Assembly: GCA_023953845.1 (NCBI GenBank)
Contig: JAMLJC010000001.1
Coordinates: forward strand, 1,054,001-1,118,000
Source: Rhizobiaceae bacterium
Lineage (GTDB): Bacteria > Pseudomonadota > Alphaproteobacteria > Rhizobiales > Rhizobiaceae
Reading direction: 5' to 3'
DNA: 64,000 nt
Shown here piece by piece: positions 51,700 to 59,053 of the stretch (positions are counted from its first letter, which is position 1; each line of letters opens with the position of its first letter). The position numbers and the translations under genes are program-made. Below the pieces are notes generated by a model. The model made no database searches. It saw nothing but the letters and a program-made list of their open reading frames with translations, and was not told where the DNA came from.

Positions 51700-53753
51700 G
51701 TGGCGACCCTCGTTATCTCACGCTGCGGTACTACCGGTCCGAAGTCTGCGGCATCGGGGAAAAGGCAAAGCCGCAACGAAGCGAGCAACATTCGCAATTT
51801 GCGGCTGCTCCCATCGCCGGGAGCGCGGAAAGTTTCGGCAAGACATGCGTCAATGATGTTGGTGAGCCGTTCCGGAGCCCGCGCAACCCCTTGCGTCGTC
51901 CCGACGTAGAAGTCAGTTACCTCACTGAAGAGTGAACCCAGCGGGCCGTCCGCCAAAGCCGGCGCTTCAACTCGGAAGTCGCGAAGATCAGCCAGATTTA
52001 TTCCGACTCTCAAGTCGCGCAGAAGATCTGCCGATGCCACGTCCGAATCGGGAGAGACAGCGGCAATCCTCGGGGCGAGCAACCCGAGCAGGTCGAGCAG
52101 CCGGTGAACGATCCGGTCGCGATCGAGCTTCGGGCGAGACATGATCGTCGCAATCTCCCGGTGCGCGGCTCGGAGAATACGGCGAGCGCTAGCTTCCGCT
52201 CCAATGGACTTGACGAGGCCGGTCGCAATCATGGCACAAACCCCGGCTAGTACTGTCGCGATATTATTGTTGAGAAAGGATGCCAGATCCATGCTCAATC
52301 GCGCTGACAACACCAGCATGAAAATAAAATTCACGCAAAGCCCCATACCAACAAGAAAAAGCGATGGAACGGCGAGGCAAACACCCGCGGGTATCAGAAA
52401 AAGACCCAGCGCTGCGACCAGCGGTACGAAGCCATCCACTATCGGCAGGACGGCAAAAATGTAAACGAAAGCGAAGAGAGCAGCCCAAACGTTGATGGTG
52501 ACGAACTTCCGCATTGCGGGAATCGGATCGTCTATCGCAGCCAAAATGCAGCAGAATACTCCGGCCAGCTGCGCCACCGCCATTCCGTCGGACTGTCCCG
52601 AGCCTATCCAGAACAATGTCCCGAGTAAGATGGCCAGGGCAGCGGCGAGCGCCGACACGAAGGCCATACCATAGTCCAAATGCGGCCGCACTTGGCCGGA
52701 TGCGGCAATGATGCGGCGGGATCTGGAGGAAATTTTCTCATCGCGGATGTCAGCCCGCAAGCTCTGGCAATCGCTCCAGATTTCGACGAGGTTGTGCAAG
52801 CGGTGCGATGCGTTGACGAGAAGCGCTCCTTCCCAGGTGAAGTTCTGCTCGTTTGCTGCCTCGATCGCCGCAATGTCCCGATGTAGCCCAGCCTTTTTCC
52901 ACGGACTAGCATCTGCTCCATGCTCGACCCATGCGGCAACCCGCTCGAAAACCCGTTCCGCCTCTGTGGTAGCGGGAGTTGAGAGCCGCCTCAGAGCCGC
53001 GAGATGATCCTCAATCGTTGATAGGAGCGGGAGCAGCAATACCATCCGCTGCTGCAATCCGCGCATGAGGTCTGTAAGCTCGCTGTGATGGGACGCATCG
53101 TAGGAGACGTGTGTGGTAAAGGCTCGCATGTCGACAGCATCGGATGCGAGACGCTGACGCTCCCTTACTTTGGCATCTGAAGCCGTTCCCGAGAACGAGT
53201 CACGCACAAGTGTTGCGGCGTTGGACAGCCACGCGTCGACCCGGCCCAGAAGGACAGGCCCAGCATGACGCGGGAAGACAATGCGGCTGACAAGTGCTGC
53301 ACAGATGATCCCAAGGCCGATTTCCTCGACACGCGCGACAGCCGTGTCGAAGGCGTTGCCTGGTGTGTCCACCAGCGGCAGCCCGGCCATCAGGACCGTA
53401 TAGCCGGAGAGTTGGAAAGCATAGCTTCTAGGCGTTCTGTCGAGCAGGCTGACAAACAGGCAAATGCCGACCCAAAGCGCGATTGCAATAGTCAGGATTT
53501 CCGGCGAGTTCACCAGATTCGGAACGAGAACGACGGTCATGATACCGCCGGCAATCGTGCCGAAAAGACGATAAACAGCCTTGGAGGTGATTGCGCCGGA
53601 GAGGGGATGTGCGACGATATAGACTGTGCCGACGGCCCAATAGGGCCGGGACAGGTCGAAGTAAATCGCTATCCCGTACGCCATCATTGCCGCGGCGAAT
53701 ATCTTTGCCGAGAAAAGCACATCTGCAACGGGCAAGGCGGGACGGTTCGGCAT
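51696..53753 (-). CDS. FUSC family inner-membrane efflux protein (AaeB-like)
   Basis: A 685-residue transporter with two sets of hydrophobic helices (about residues 10-165 and 355-500) separated by a soluble helical region. N-terminal motif: MMAYGIAIYFDLSRPYWAVGTVYIVAHPLSGAITSKAVYRLFGTIAGG. Relatives such as AaeB export p-hydroxybenzoate and other aromatic acids. It is directly downstream of a MarR gene, so export is probably induced by its substrate. Confidence 0.93.
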   Translation of the reverse strand: MPNRPALPVADVLFSAKIFAAAMMAYGIAIYFDLSRPYWAVGTVYIVAHPLSGAITSKAVYRLFGTIAGGIMTVVLVPNLVNSPEILTIAIALWVGICLFVSLLDRTPRSYAFQLSGYTVLMAGLPLVDTPGNAFDTAVARVEEIGLGIICAALVSRIVFPRHAGPVLLGRVDAWLSNAATLVRDSFSGTASDAKVRERQRLASDAVDMRAFTTHVSYDASHHSELTDLMRGLQQRMVLLLPLLSTIEDHLAALRRLSTPATTEAERVFERVAAWVEHGADASPWKKAGLHRDIAAIEAANEQNFTWEGALLVNASHRLHNLVEIWSDCQSLRADIRDEKISSRSRRIIAASGQVRPHLDYGMAFVSALAAALAILLGTLFWIGSGQSDGMAVAQLAGVFCCILAAIDDPIPAMRKFVTINVWAALFAFVYIFAVLPIVDGFVPLVAALGLFLIPAGVCLAVPSLFLVGMGLCVNFIFMLVLSARLSMDLASFLNNNIATVLAGVCAMIATGLVKSIGAEASARRILRAAHREIATIMSRPKLDRDRIVHRLLDLLGLLAPRIAAVSPDSDVASADLLRDLRVGINLADLRDFRVEAPALADGPLGSLFSEVTDFYVGTTQGVARAPERLTNIIDACLAETFRAPGDGSSRKLRMLLASLRLCLFPDAADFGPVVPQREITRVAT

Positions 53754-53754
53754 A

Positions 53755-54222
53755 TCAGGGCCTTCGCTTGCCTAAACGAACCCCGAGAGCTGCACTCATA
53801 GCATGCAGAAGCCGCTGCGTTGCCCGGATGTCCTCGATACCGACGCCTTCCAAAAGCTCGCTTCGCAATTGCGCGAAAACGTGCTCGCTGCGGGCGGCAA
53901 GTGCACGCCCTTCCTCGGTCAAGAAAATGCGCTTCGCACGCCGGTCGCGATCATCTTCCTGCCTGCGGACCAGCCCGTCCCGCTCAAGGCTGTCGAGAAC
54001 CCGGACCACCGAGGTTCCTTCTAGGCCAAGCATGTCTGCCAATTCGTTCTGGCGCTTCCCGTCGCCGTGACGACTGAGCATCGTCAGTGGCAAGGCGGTG
54101 GCATCTGAAAGACCCTGGTCGGCGAGGGCCTGTGCAAGCGCGCGTCGCCAGGACTGCGCGACAGCCATGAGCTGAGGAGCAAGCTCGGCGTTGGTATCGG
54201 GGACATTTGTATGTATCATCAT
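53755..54222 (-). CDS. MarR family transcriptional regulator
   Basis: About 155 residues with the winged-helix core: LPLTMLSRHGDGKRQNELADMLGLEGTSVVRVLDSLERDGLVRRQEDDRDRRAKRIFLTEEGRALAARSE. The ATG at 54222 is preferred over a GTG at 54237 because AGGTGA lies correctly upstream. That Shine-Dalgarno sits inside the first of two 18-bp direct repeats, so binding there would repress regR-type autoregulated transcription of the marR-efflux operon. The FUSC gene starts 2 bp after the stop codon. Confidence 0.93.
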   Translation of the reverse strand: MMIHTNVPDTNAELAPQLMAVAQSWRRALAQALADQGLSDATALPLTMLSRHGDGKRQNELADMLGLEGTSVVRVLDSLERDGLVRRQEDDRDRRAKRIFLTEEGRALAARSEHVFAQLRSELLEGVGIEDIRATQRLLHAMSAALGVRLGKRRP

Positions 54223-54225
54223 TAA

Positions 54226-54270
54226 ATGACATATCACCTATTCGACTCTGAGATGACATACCATCTATTC
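54226..54270. promoter_or_regulatory. Direct-repeat operator candidate and promoter of the marR-efflux operon
   Basis: ATGACATATCACCTATTC (54226-54243) and ATGACATACCATCTATTC (54253-54270) match at 16 of 18 positions, 27 bp apart. On the minus strand a TTGACA -35-like hexamer (54278-54273) precedes the second repeat; no good -10 was identified. Confidence 0.6.
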
Positions 54271-54538
54271 CGTGTCAACTCCCCTTTTCGAGTCGCCGAG
54301 TCGTCGACGCCAATCTGAACAAGTCCTGGCCCGGAGGGATGGTGGCCGCCATCGCCGCCCCGCACAGGAATGTGGTCGCGCCGACCGAAGCCGCGCCGAC
54401 GATTGAGAACACGATCTGCTAGGCTTACCTCCGCCAGCTACGCAATTGGGATCACTGTCGCCGCTTATGAAATAGCAGGCCGGAGCAGCATAAGAAAAGC
54501 AGAAGGCCGTATCAGGCCTTCTGCGAATGAGGGAGGCT
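54238..54538. other. Gap between MarR gene and orphan gene
   Basis: About 300 bp containing the operator repeats, a stretch (54290-54420) that is open in both directions but has no recognisable protein, and the terminator of the orphan gene. No gene is supported. Confidence 0.5.
54499..54524 (-). terminator. Rho-independent terminator of the orphan gene
   Basis: A perfect 10-bp stem GCAGAAGGCC/GGCCTTCTGC with a 6-nt loop. Read on the minus strand it is followed by TTTTCTT. It lies 15 bp after the stop codon of the 54539-55012 gene. Confidence 0.85.
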
Positions 54539-55012
54539 TCACGCCTCCCAAATGTCATCTTTCACGGACCGGTAAGCCGCAATGAAACGCACGCCGGTTT
54601 CGCGCCGGATCGTCCGGAAGATGTCTTGCAAGCCCTCCAGCGAGGCGGCCGGCACAAGCCCGTAGCCCCGCAGGCTCCTGCGGTAAGCATCGACGCTGCC
54701 ATCGGCGTAGATCCAGACGTGATCGATAACCGAGACCGGTCCCTTGTCGAGCCAGGCTGCCTGAAAGAACCAGCTTCCCTCGTTCATGATCTCCCAAAGC
54801 GCGTCACCTTCCGGCGTGCCACGTTCAGCGTCGATCTCTGCCTGAAACGCAACATCATGGCGAAGATCGGCGAGAACTTGCTCGATCTTCGAAAGCGTCA
54901 TGTCATGAACCTGACGGGCGAAGTCCGTCTCGCATGCCTTGCGGTTTATCTCGATCTGAGCCTTGAAGCCGAGAAACGTGTCGATGAGCGGTACCGGATT
55001 GAAGTCGAACAT
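54539..55012 (-). CDS. Protein of unknown function
   Basis: A 157-residue soluble protein (MFDFNPVPLIDTFLGFKAQIEINRKACETDFARQ), not recognised. It is rich in charged residues and aromatic/acidic turns (MNEGSWFFQAAWLDKG, VSVIDHVWIYADGSVDAYRRSL), without a signal peptide or membrane helix. AAAAGGAG lies before the ATG at 55012, and a strong terminator follows the stop codon, so it is probably a real single-gene unit. Its promoter region is cut 130 bp upstream by IS copy 2. Confidence 0.75.
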   Translation of the reverse strand: MFDFNPVPLIDTFLGFKAQIEINRKACETDFARQVHDMTLSKIEQVLADLRHDVAFQAEIDAERGTPEGDALWEIMNEGSWFFQAAWLDKGPVSVIDHVWIYADGSVDAYRRSLRGYGLVPAASLEGLQDIFRTIRRETGVRFIAAYRSVKDDIWEA

Positions 55013-55225
55013 ATAAATCTCCTTTTCGTTCTGACGAAAAGGGACCACACCGCAGTCCGTGAGGAGTCAGGGACCCGGAGCGCGGCCGCCGTGCGGCGAG
55101 CGGGGGAACCGAATTTCCGGCGCGGACTCATGGCCGCGACTGAAATTGATGATGTGGACGGCCCTCCGAACCCGTCGCGCGAGATGCTAAGATCATTCTG
55201 CGCAACTCAGAGAAGGAACCGTGTC

Positions 55226-56248
55226 ATGACTTTCGAGAAGATCACTGTCGTCGGCCTGGATCTGGCCAAGAACGTGTTTCAAGTTCATGCTATCGATGAC
55301 GTCGGCAATGTTATTGTCCGGCGGCAGCTTCGCCGAAATCAGCTCCTGCATTTCTTCGAGCAGTTGCCACCCTGCCTCGTCGGCATGGAAGCTTGTTCGA
55401 CTTCACATTACTGGGCGAGGGAACTCGGTGCCTTGGGCTTCGATGTGAAGCTTATGCCTCCGGTATATGTAAAGCCGTATGTGAAGCGCGGGAAAAACGA
55501 TGCAGCAGATGCCGAAGCGATTTGCGAGGCAGTCACCCGTCCAACCATGCGCTTCGTACCGGTGAAAAATTGCGAGCGTCAGGCTCTTCTTATGCAGCAC
55601 AAGACCCGAGATCTTTTTGTGCGGCAGAGAACGGCTCTGATCAACGCACTCCGAGGCCATTTGGCCGAATTCGGTATCATCACGCCTCAAGGAAAGTTCG
55701 GGCTGAAAGCTGCTCTCGAAGCCTTACACGTCGCGAAAGACCATCTTCCTGAACCGTCGTGGCAACCCTTCAAGCACATTCAGATGCAGCTAGAAGAGCT
55801 GAGCAATAAGATCGCCGAGCTTGATCGCACCATAATGCAGTGGTGCCGGGACCAAGCTGCCGCTCGGAGGCTGATGACCATCCCAGGCGTCGGCTTTCTC
55901 ACGGCGGCCGCAATCGCGGCTTCGGTTGGGAATGCCGAGGAATTCAAATCAGCGCGACAGTTCGCGGCTTGGCTTGGCTTAACGCCGCGACAAAATAGTA
56001 GTGGCGGAAAGGAGAGGCTAGGGCGGATCAGCAAGCAGGGCGATCGGACAATCCGACGATTGCTGGTAGTCGGCGCCACTGCCGTCATACGACGAGCGCG
56101 CATTGATGCTCCATCATTCCCGTGGATCGCGAAGCTCTTGCAGCGCAAACCGGCACGCATGGTGTCGGTAGCGATCGCCAACAAGACCGCCCGCGTCGCG
56201 TGGGCTCTTCTGAGAAGAGAGGAGACTTACCGGCACGCAGCCGTTTGA
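55226..56248 (+). CDS. IS110/IS1111-family transposase, copy 2
   Basis: A 340-residue product identical to copy 1, with the DEDD residues Asp12, Glu55, Asp92 and Asp95 and Ser258-259. The reading frame stays open far upstream (to 54527), but that part is the antisense of the orphan gene. The ATG at 55226 is the same start as in copy 1. Confidence 0.95.
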   Translation: MTFEKITVVGLDLAKNVFQVHAIDDVGNVIVRRQLRRNQLLHFFEQLPPCLVGMEACSTSHYWARELGALGFDVKLMPPVYVKPYVKRGKNDAADAEAICEAVTRPTMRFVPVKNCERQALLMQHKTRDLFVRQRTALINALRGHLAEFGIITPQGKFGLKAALEALHVAKDHLPEPSWQPFKHIQMQLEELSNKIAELDRTIMQWCRDQAAARRLMTIPGVGFLTAAAIAASVGNAEEFKSARQFAAWLGLTPRQNSSGGKERLGRISKQGDRTIRRLLVVGATAVIRRARIDAPSFPWIAKLLQRKPARMVSVAIANKTARVAWALLRREETYRHAAV

Positions 56249-56483
56249 AGGAATCCGGCTCGGCAATCGTCGACCGGAGGAATGAAGGACTGAGTAATGA
56301 TGGCGAACCGGTTGGACCGGGGATGGAGCAAAGCCTAGGTTCCCCCAGAGCCTTGAGCTCGACAAATTGATTGGCTCTCCATCCGCGGACTTCATCAGGG
56401 CCAGTGGCTACAATGCCACGATAAAAGGCCGGACACATGACTGAACCTGACCGATCCCATCGATACAGAGTCTTGCATTCCAC
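56249..56483 (+). ncRNA. Predicted IS1111-type guide (bridge/seek) RNA region, copy 2
   Basis: The same sequence as the copy 1 right-end region, between the transposase stop codon and the right inverted repeat. It is expected to encode the guide RNA of the IS1111 group; the exact ends are undetermined. Confidence 0.5.
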
Positions 56484-56563
56484 GGGCCGTCCACACATGG
56501 GGGAACCGTTCGTCCTTGACGCCGGAACGGCAGGTGTAAACTTGGATGTCAGAAGAAGAGCCC

Positions 56564-56582
56564 CCGCGCCCAAAGGGCGCGG
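56564..56582. terminator. GC hairpin, possible terminator
   Basis: A perfect 8-bp stem CCGCGCCC/GGGCGCGG with an AAA loop. On the minus strand a pyrimidine-rich run follows, so it could end the DUF2493 transcript. Confidence 0.35.
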
Positions 56583-56639
56583 TCCTTGTCCGGCGGTGAG
56601 CCGGCCCGGGCAACATCGAACTCCTGGATGAATCCTTAG

Positions 56640-56741
56640 GAGAAGGAGATCGTCGAAATTCTGATGCAGATCGCGGTCTATGCAGGATTCCCCGCCGCGC
56701 TCAATGGGCTGTTCGCGGCGAAAGAGGTTTTTGCGAAGTAG
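56640..56741 (+). pseudogene. Carboxymuconolactone decarboxylase family C-terminal remnant
   Basis: Thirty-three codons, EKEIVEILMQIAVYAGFPAALNGLFAAKEVFAK then stop. This closely resembles the end of CMD/AhpD-like proteins (MQIAVYAGFPAALNG is a hallmark). An in-frame TAG lies just upstream, and no start or N-terminal part is present, so it is a remnant. It points to an aromatic-degradation gene once present here. Confidence 0.65.
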
Positions 56742-56751
56742 GTGGCGGCGC

Positions 56752-57678
56752 TCACGCGCCACCCTTGCCAAACCGATAGACCGGGATGCCCATCTTGCGA
56801 GCCTTGTCGGCGAGATTGTCCTGAATGCCGGTGCCAGGGAAGATGATGACGCCGATCGGCAGGACGGCAAGCATTTGATCGTTGCGCTTGAAGGGCGCGG
56901 CCTTGGCGTGTTTCGTCCAGTCGGGTTTGAAGGCGATTTGCGGCACCTTGCGGATGTCGGCCCAGCGGGCGGCGATCTTCTCGGCGCCCTTGGGCGAACC
57001 GCCGTGCATCAGCACCATGTCGGGGTGCTTGGCGTGGATCTGGTCGAGCTTGGCCCAGATGAGCTTGTGGTCGGTGCTGTCACCGCCGGAGAAGGCGATC
57101 TTCGGTCCTGCGGGCACGAGCACCTCGGTCTCGGCGCGGCGCTTGGCGGCGATGAAGTCGCGGCTGTCGATCATCGCGGCGGTCATGTTGCGGTGGTTGA
57201 CCTTGGAGCCGGTGCGCGGTTTCCAGCTCGACCCGGTGTGCTGCTCGAAGTGGTCGGCGGCCTGGTCGCGCATCAGCTCGAAGGCGTCGCGGCGTTCGAT
57301 CAGGGTCTGGCCCTCGGCGGTGAGGCGTTCGAGTTCGCTCGCTTTGACCTCGCTGCCGTCCTGTTCGCGCTGGAGGCGGCGCTGCGCCTGCTCGTTGTCG
57401 TCCAATTCGCGGTCGATCCGGTCGGTGGCGCGGTGGAAGAGATTGACGGTCGACCACAGGAGATCGTCGAGGTCGGGTTCGAGGCGCGTGTCCTCCATCG
57501 TCGAGATCAGCGCGTCGAAGATGTCGGCGATGGCCCCGGCGACGCGATTGCCCTCGGGGAGCGGCCGGGGGTCGGGTTCGTCCGCGAAGGGACGGTAGCC
57601 GTAGAGCTGAAGCTCCTGCAGAACGTGGTCGGTCGGGGAAGAGGCGTGGTGGGGTTCGTAGTCGTCGTGCCCGCTCAT
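56752..57678 (-). CDS. DUF2493 (SLOG-like) domain-containing protein
   Basis: A 308-residue protein. The N-terminal 180 residues are helical. The C-terminal DUF2493 domain (about residues 185-300) has the Rossmann-like pattern KIAFSGGDSTDHKLIWAKLDQIHAKHPDMVLMHGGSPKGAEKIAARWADIRKVPQIAFKPDW, typical of SLOG nucleotide-binding folds. It is a frequent member of the accessory set of alphaproteobacterial ICEs, with strawberry-notch and toprim genes. Its molecular role is unknown. The ATG at 57678 has GGAG upstream. Confidence 0.88.
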   Translation of the reverse strand: MSGHDDYEPHHASSPTDHVLQELQLYGYRPFADEPDPRPLPEGNRVAGAIADIFDALISTMEDTRLEPDLDDLLWSTVNLFHRATDRIDRELDDNEQAQRRLQREQDGSEVKASELERLTAEGQTLIERRDAFELMRDQAADHFEQHTGSSWKPRTGSKVNHRNMTAAMIDSRDFIAAKRRAETEVLVPAGPKIAFSGGDSTDHKLIWAKLDQIHAKHPDMVLMHGGSPKGAEKIAARWADIRKVPQIAFKPDWTKHAKAAPFKRNDQMLAVLPIGVIIFPGTGIQDNLADKARKMGIPVYRFGKGGA

Positions 57679-57773
57679 GGGATGCTCCGTCGATTGGACC
57701 GCGACCATCGCGGCCTTCTGGCGACGAAAGCCCACGGGCGGAACGGCCCAGCACCCGGAGCAAGGCGAGAGGG

Positions 57774-57796
57774 CCGAAGCGCAGCGGAGGATGGCG
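57774..57796. repeat. 23-bp leader repeat, copy B
   Basis: Matches 50092-50114 at 22 of 23 positions and lies about 95 bp upstream of the DUF2493 start codon. Confidence 0.6.
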
Positions 57797-57802
57797 AAGG
57801 CC

Positions 57803-57877
57803 GGCTATTTTGCTTCGCGATGGAAAGCGGCCCGCAGGGACGCGCCGGAACCGAAGGTCAGCGAAGCTAAAATAGCC
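57803..57877. repeat. Long inverted repeat upstream of DUF2493 gene
   Basis: GGCTATTTTGCTTCGC at 57803-57818 is complementary to GCGAAGCTAAAATAGCC at 57861-57877 apart from one extra base. A 42-bp spacer separates the arms. Confidence 0.65.
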
Positions 57878-58012
57878 GGGCGCAGCCATTGCCGGGACGG
57901 GCCGTTTGTGGGCCGATCGCCCTCTCGAAGGCCGTGGCGCGGTTCTTTTCGACGGATGAACGCATACCTGCGGGTATGATGACGGCGGTTCTCACCACCT
58001 TCCCGGCGCCGG

Positions 58013-59053
58013 CTACGCTGCCCGAGCCATGAAGCGGGCGACGTCCTGGGGGGCGAGTTGCACCCGGAGATTGGCCCGAAGCGCGTCGACGCCGAGCTGC
58101 CGGAGATCCTCGTTGAAGTCCCCTGATATCGGCGAGAGCGTGATCGCCTCGATCCCTGCCGCGTTCGCCCGTTCGATCAATGTCGCCATCGCGCCGTCGC
58201 CTGCGGGATCATTGTCGCGAATGATGTAGAGCCACCGTAGCGTGTCGGGGAACAGGATGGCCGCGAGGTGTGATGCGGATAATGCGGCCGCTGCCGCCAT
58301 GCCGGGAATGATCTCACGCACTGACAGGACGCTTTCGATGCCTTCGCCCGCCGCCATCACGTCGCCGGGGATACCGAAGCGAACCGCGTGCCCGAGCAGG
58401 TCGCCCATCGCCTTGCGCGGCGTGTCGATCGGCGCCTTGTCGGAACCGTCTGGCGCGAGCCAGGTGCGGTGTGCGCCGGTGATCTGACCGGACAGATCGG
58501 TGACGGCGGCGATCAGCGCCGGCCACGTCTCGGTTGGGCTGTCGTCGTCGGGCCGATAATAGCAGCGCGGATGGAAGCGGAGGTTTCCGGTTCCGTGCAA
58601 AGCCGTGACGCCGCGTTTGCGCAAATACGTTTCCGCGATCGTGCCGCCGATCGGCTGCGACATGGCAAAAAGCCGCCGCGCCGCCTCGGACGAGCCGGTT
58701 TGCACTGGCGCCCTTGTGTGCATCCTCGGCGGCGGCTCCGGTTCAGGATGCGGCAGACTGAGGAACCGCCGGGCCTCCTCGGCGACATCGGCGAAGTCGA
58801 CGAGACCGAGAGATTCGCGGATCACGTCGAGCAGGTCGCCATGCTCTCCCGTCGCGGCGTCGGTGAATTTGCCGGCCGGGCCTTTGGGCGAATCCTTCAA
58901 CCGCACGAACATCGAGCGTCCCGGCGTATTGCGCACGTCGCCGACCTGCCAGTAGTTGCCTTGGCGGCGGCCGGCGTCGAGATAATGACGGCACACCGCC
59001 TCGGCCTGCCGGCCGAGACGCTGCGCCAGATCGGAAGCGTCGAGACGCGCCAT
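58013..59053 (-). CDS. Toprim domain-containing protein (primase-like)
   Basis: A 346-residue protein. The N-terminal part (residues 1-110) resembles the DUF7146/zinc-ribbon-less primase start (GNYWQVGDVRNTPGRSMFVRLKD). The C-terminal toprim domain has Glu237/Glu240 in AAGEGIES and Asp280/Asp282 in IIRDNDPAGDGA. It probably acts in DNA processing after transfer or in element replication. The ATG at 59053 overlaps the stop codon of the strawberry-notch gene. Confidence 0.9.
   Translation of the reverse strand: MARLDASDLAQRLGRQAEAVCRHYLDAGRRQGNYWQVGDVRNTPGRSMFVRLKDSPKGPAGKFTDAATGEHGDLLDVIRESLGLVDFADVAEEARRFLSLPHPEPEPPPRMHTRAPVQTGSSEAARRLFAMSQPIGGTIAETYLRKRGVTALHGTGNLRFHPRCYYRPDDDSPTETWPALIAAVTDLSGQITGAHRTWLAPDGSDKAPIDTPRKAMGDLLGHAVRFGIPGDVMAAGEGIESVLSVREIIPGMAAAAALSASHLAAILFPDTLRWLYIIRDNDPAGDGAMATLIERANAAGIEAITLSPISGDFNEDLRQLGVDALRANLRVQLAPQDVARFMARAA

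Larger units (their letters stand above)
55143..56501 (+). mobile_element. IS110-family insertion sequence, IS1111 type, copy 2
   Basis: Same 1359-bp unit as 13979-15337, in the same orientation and with no difference seen where compared. Subterminal inverted repeats are at 55153-55164 and 56484-56495. It is inserted between the orphan gene and a carboxymuconolactone-decarboxylase remnant. Confidence 0.92.
57679..58012. other. Gap (leader of DUF2493 gene) with inverted repeat
   Basis: About 335 bp without a gene. It contains repeat copy B (57774-57796) and a long inverted repeat (57803-57818 with 57861-57877), so a structured 5' leader or transcription-control region is likely. Confidence 0.55.

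Noticed and set aside
54527..55225. Upstream extension of the copy 2 transposase frame (573 codons in total)
   Set aside because: The extension is antisense to the orphan gene and is not shared with copy 1, which begins at the conserved ATG.
56680..57870. 396-codon plus-strand frame
   Set aside because: Antisense of the DUF2493 gene, which carries recognisable domain motifs.
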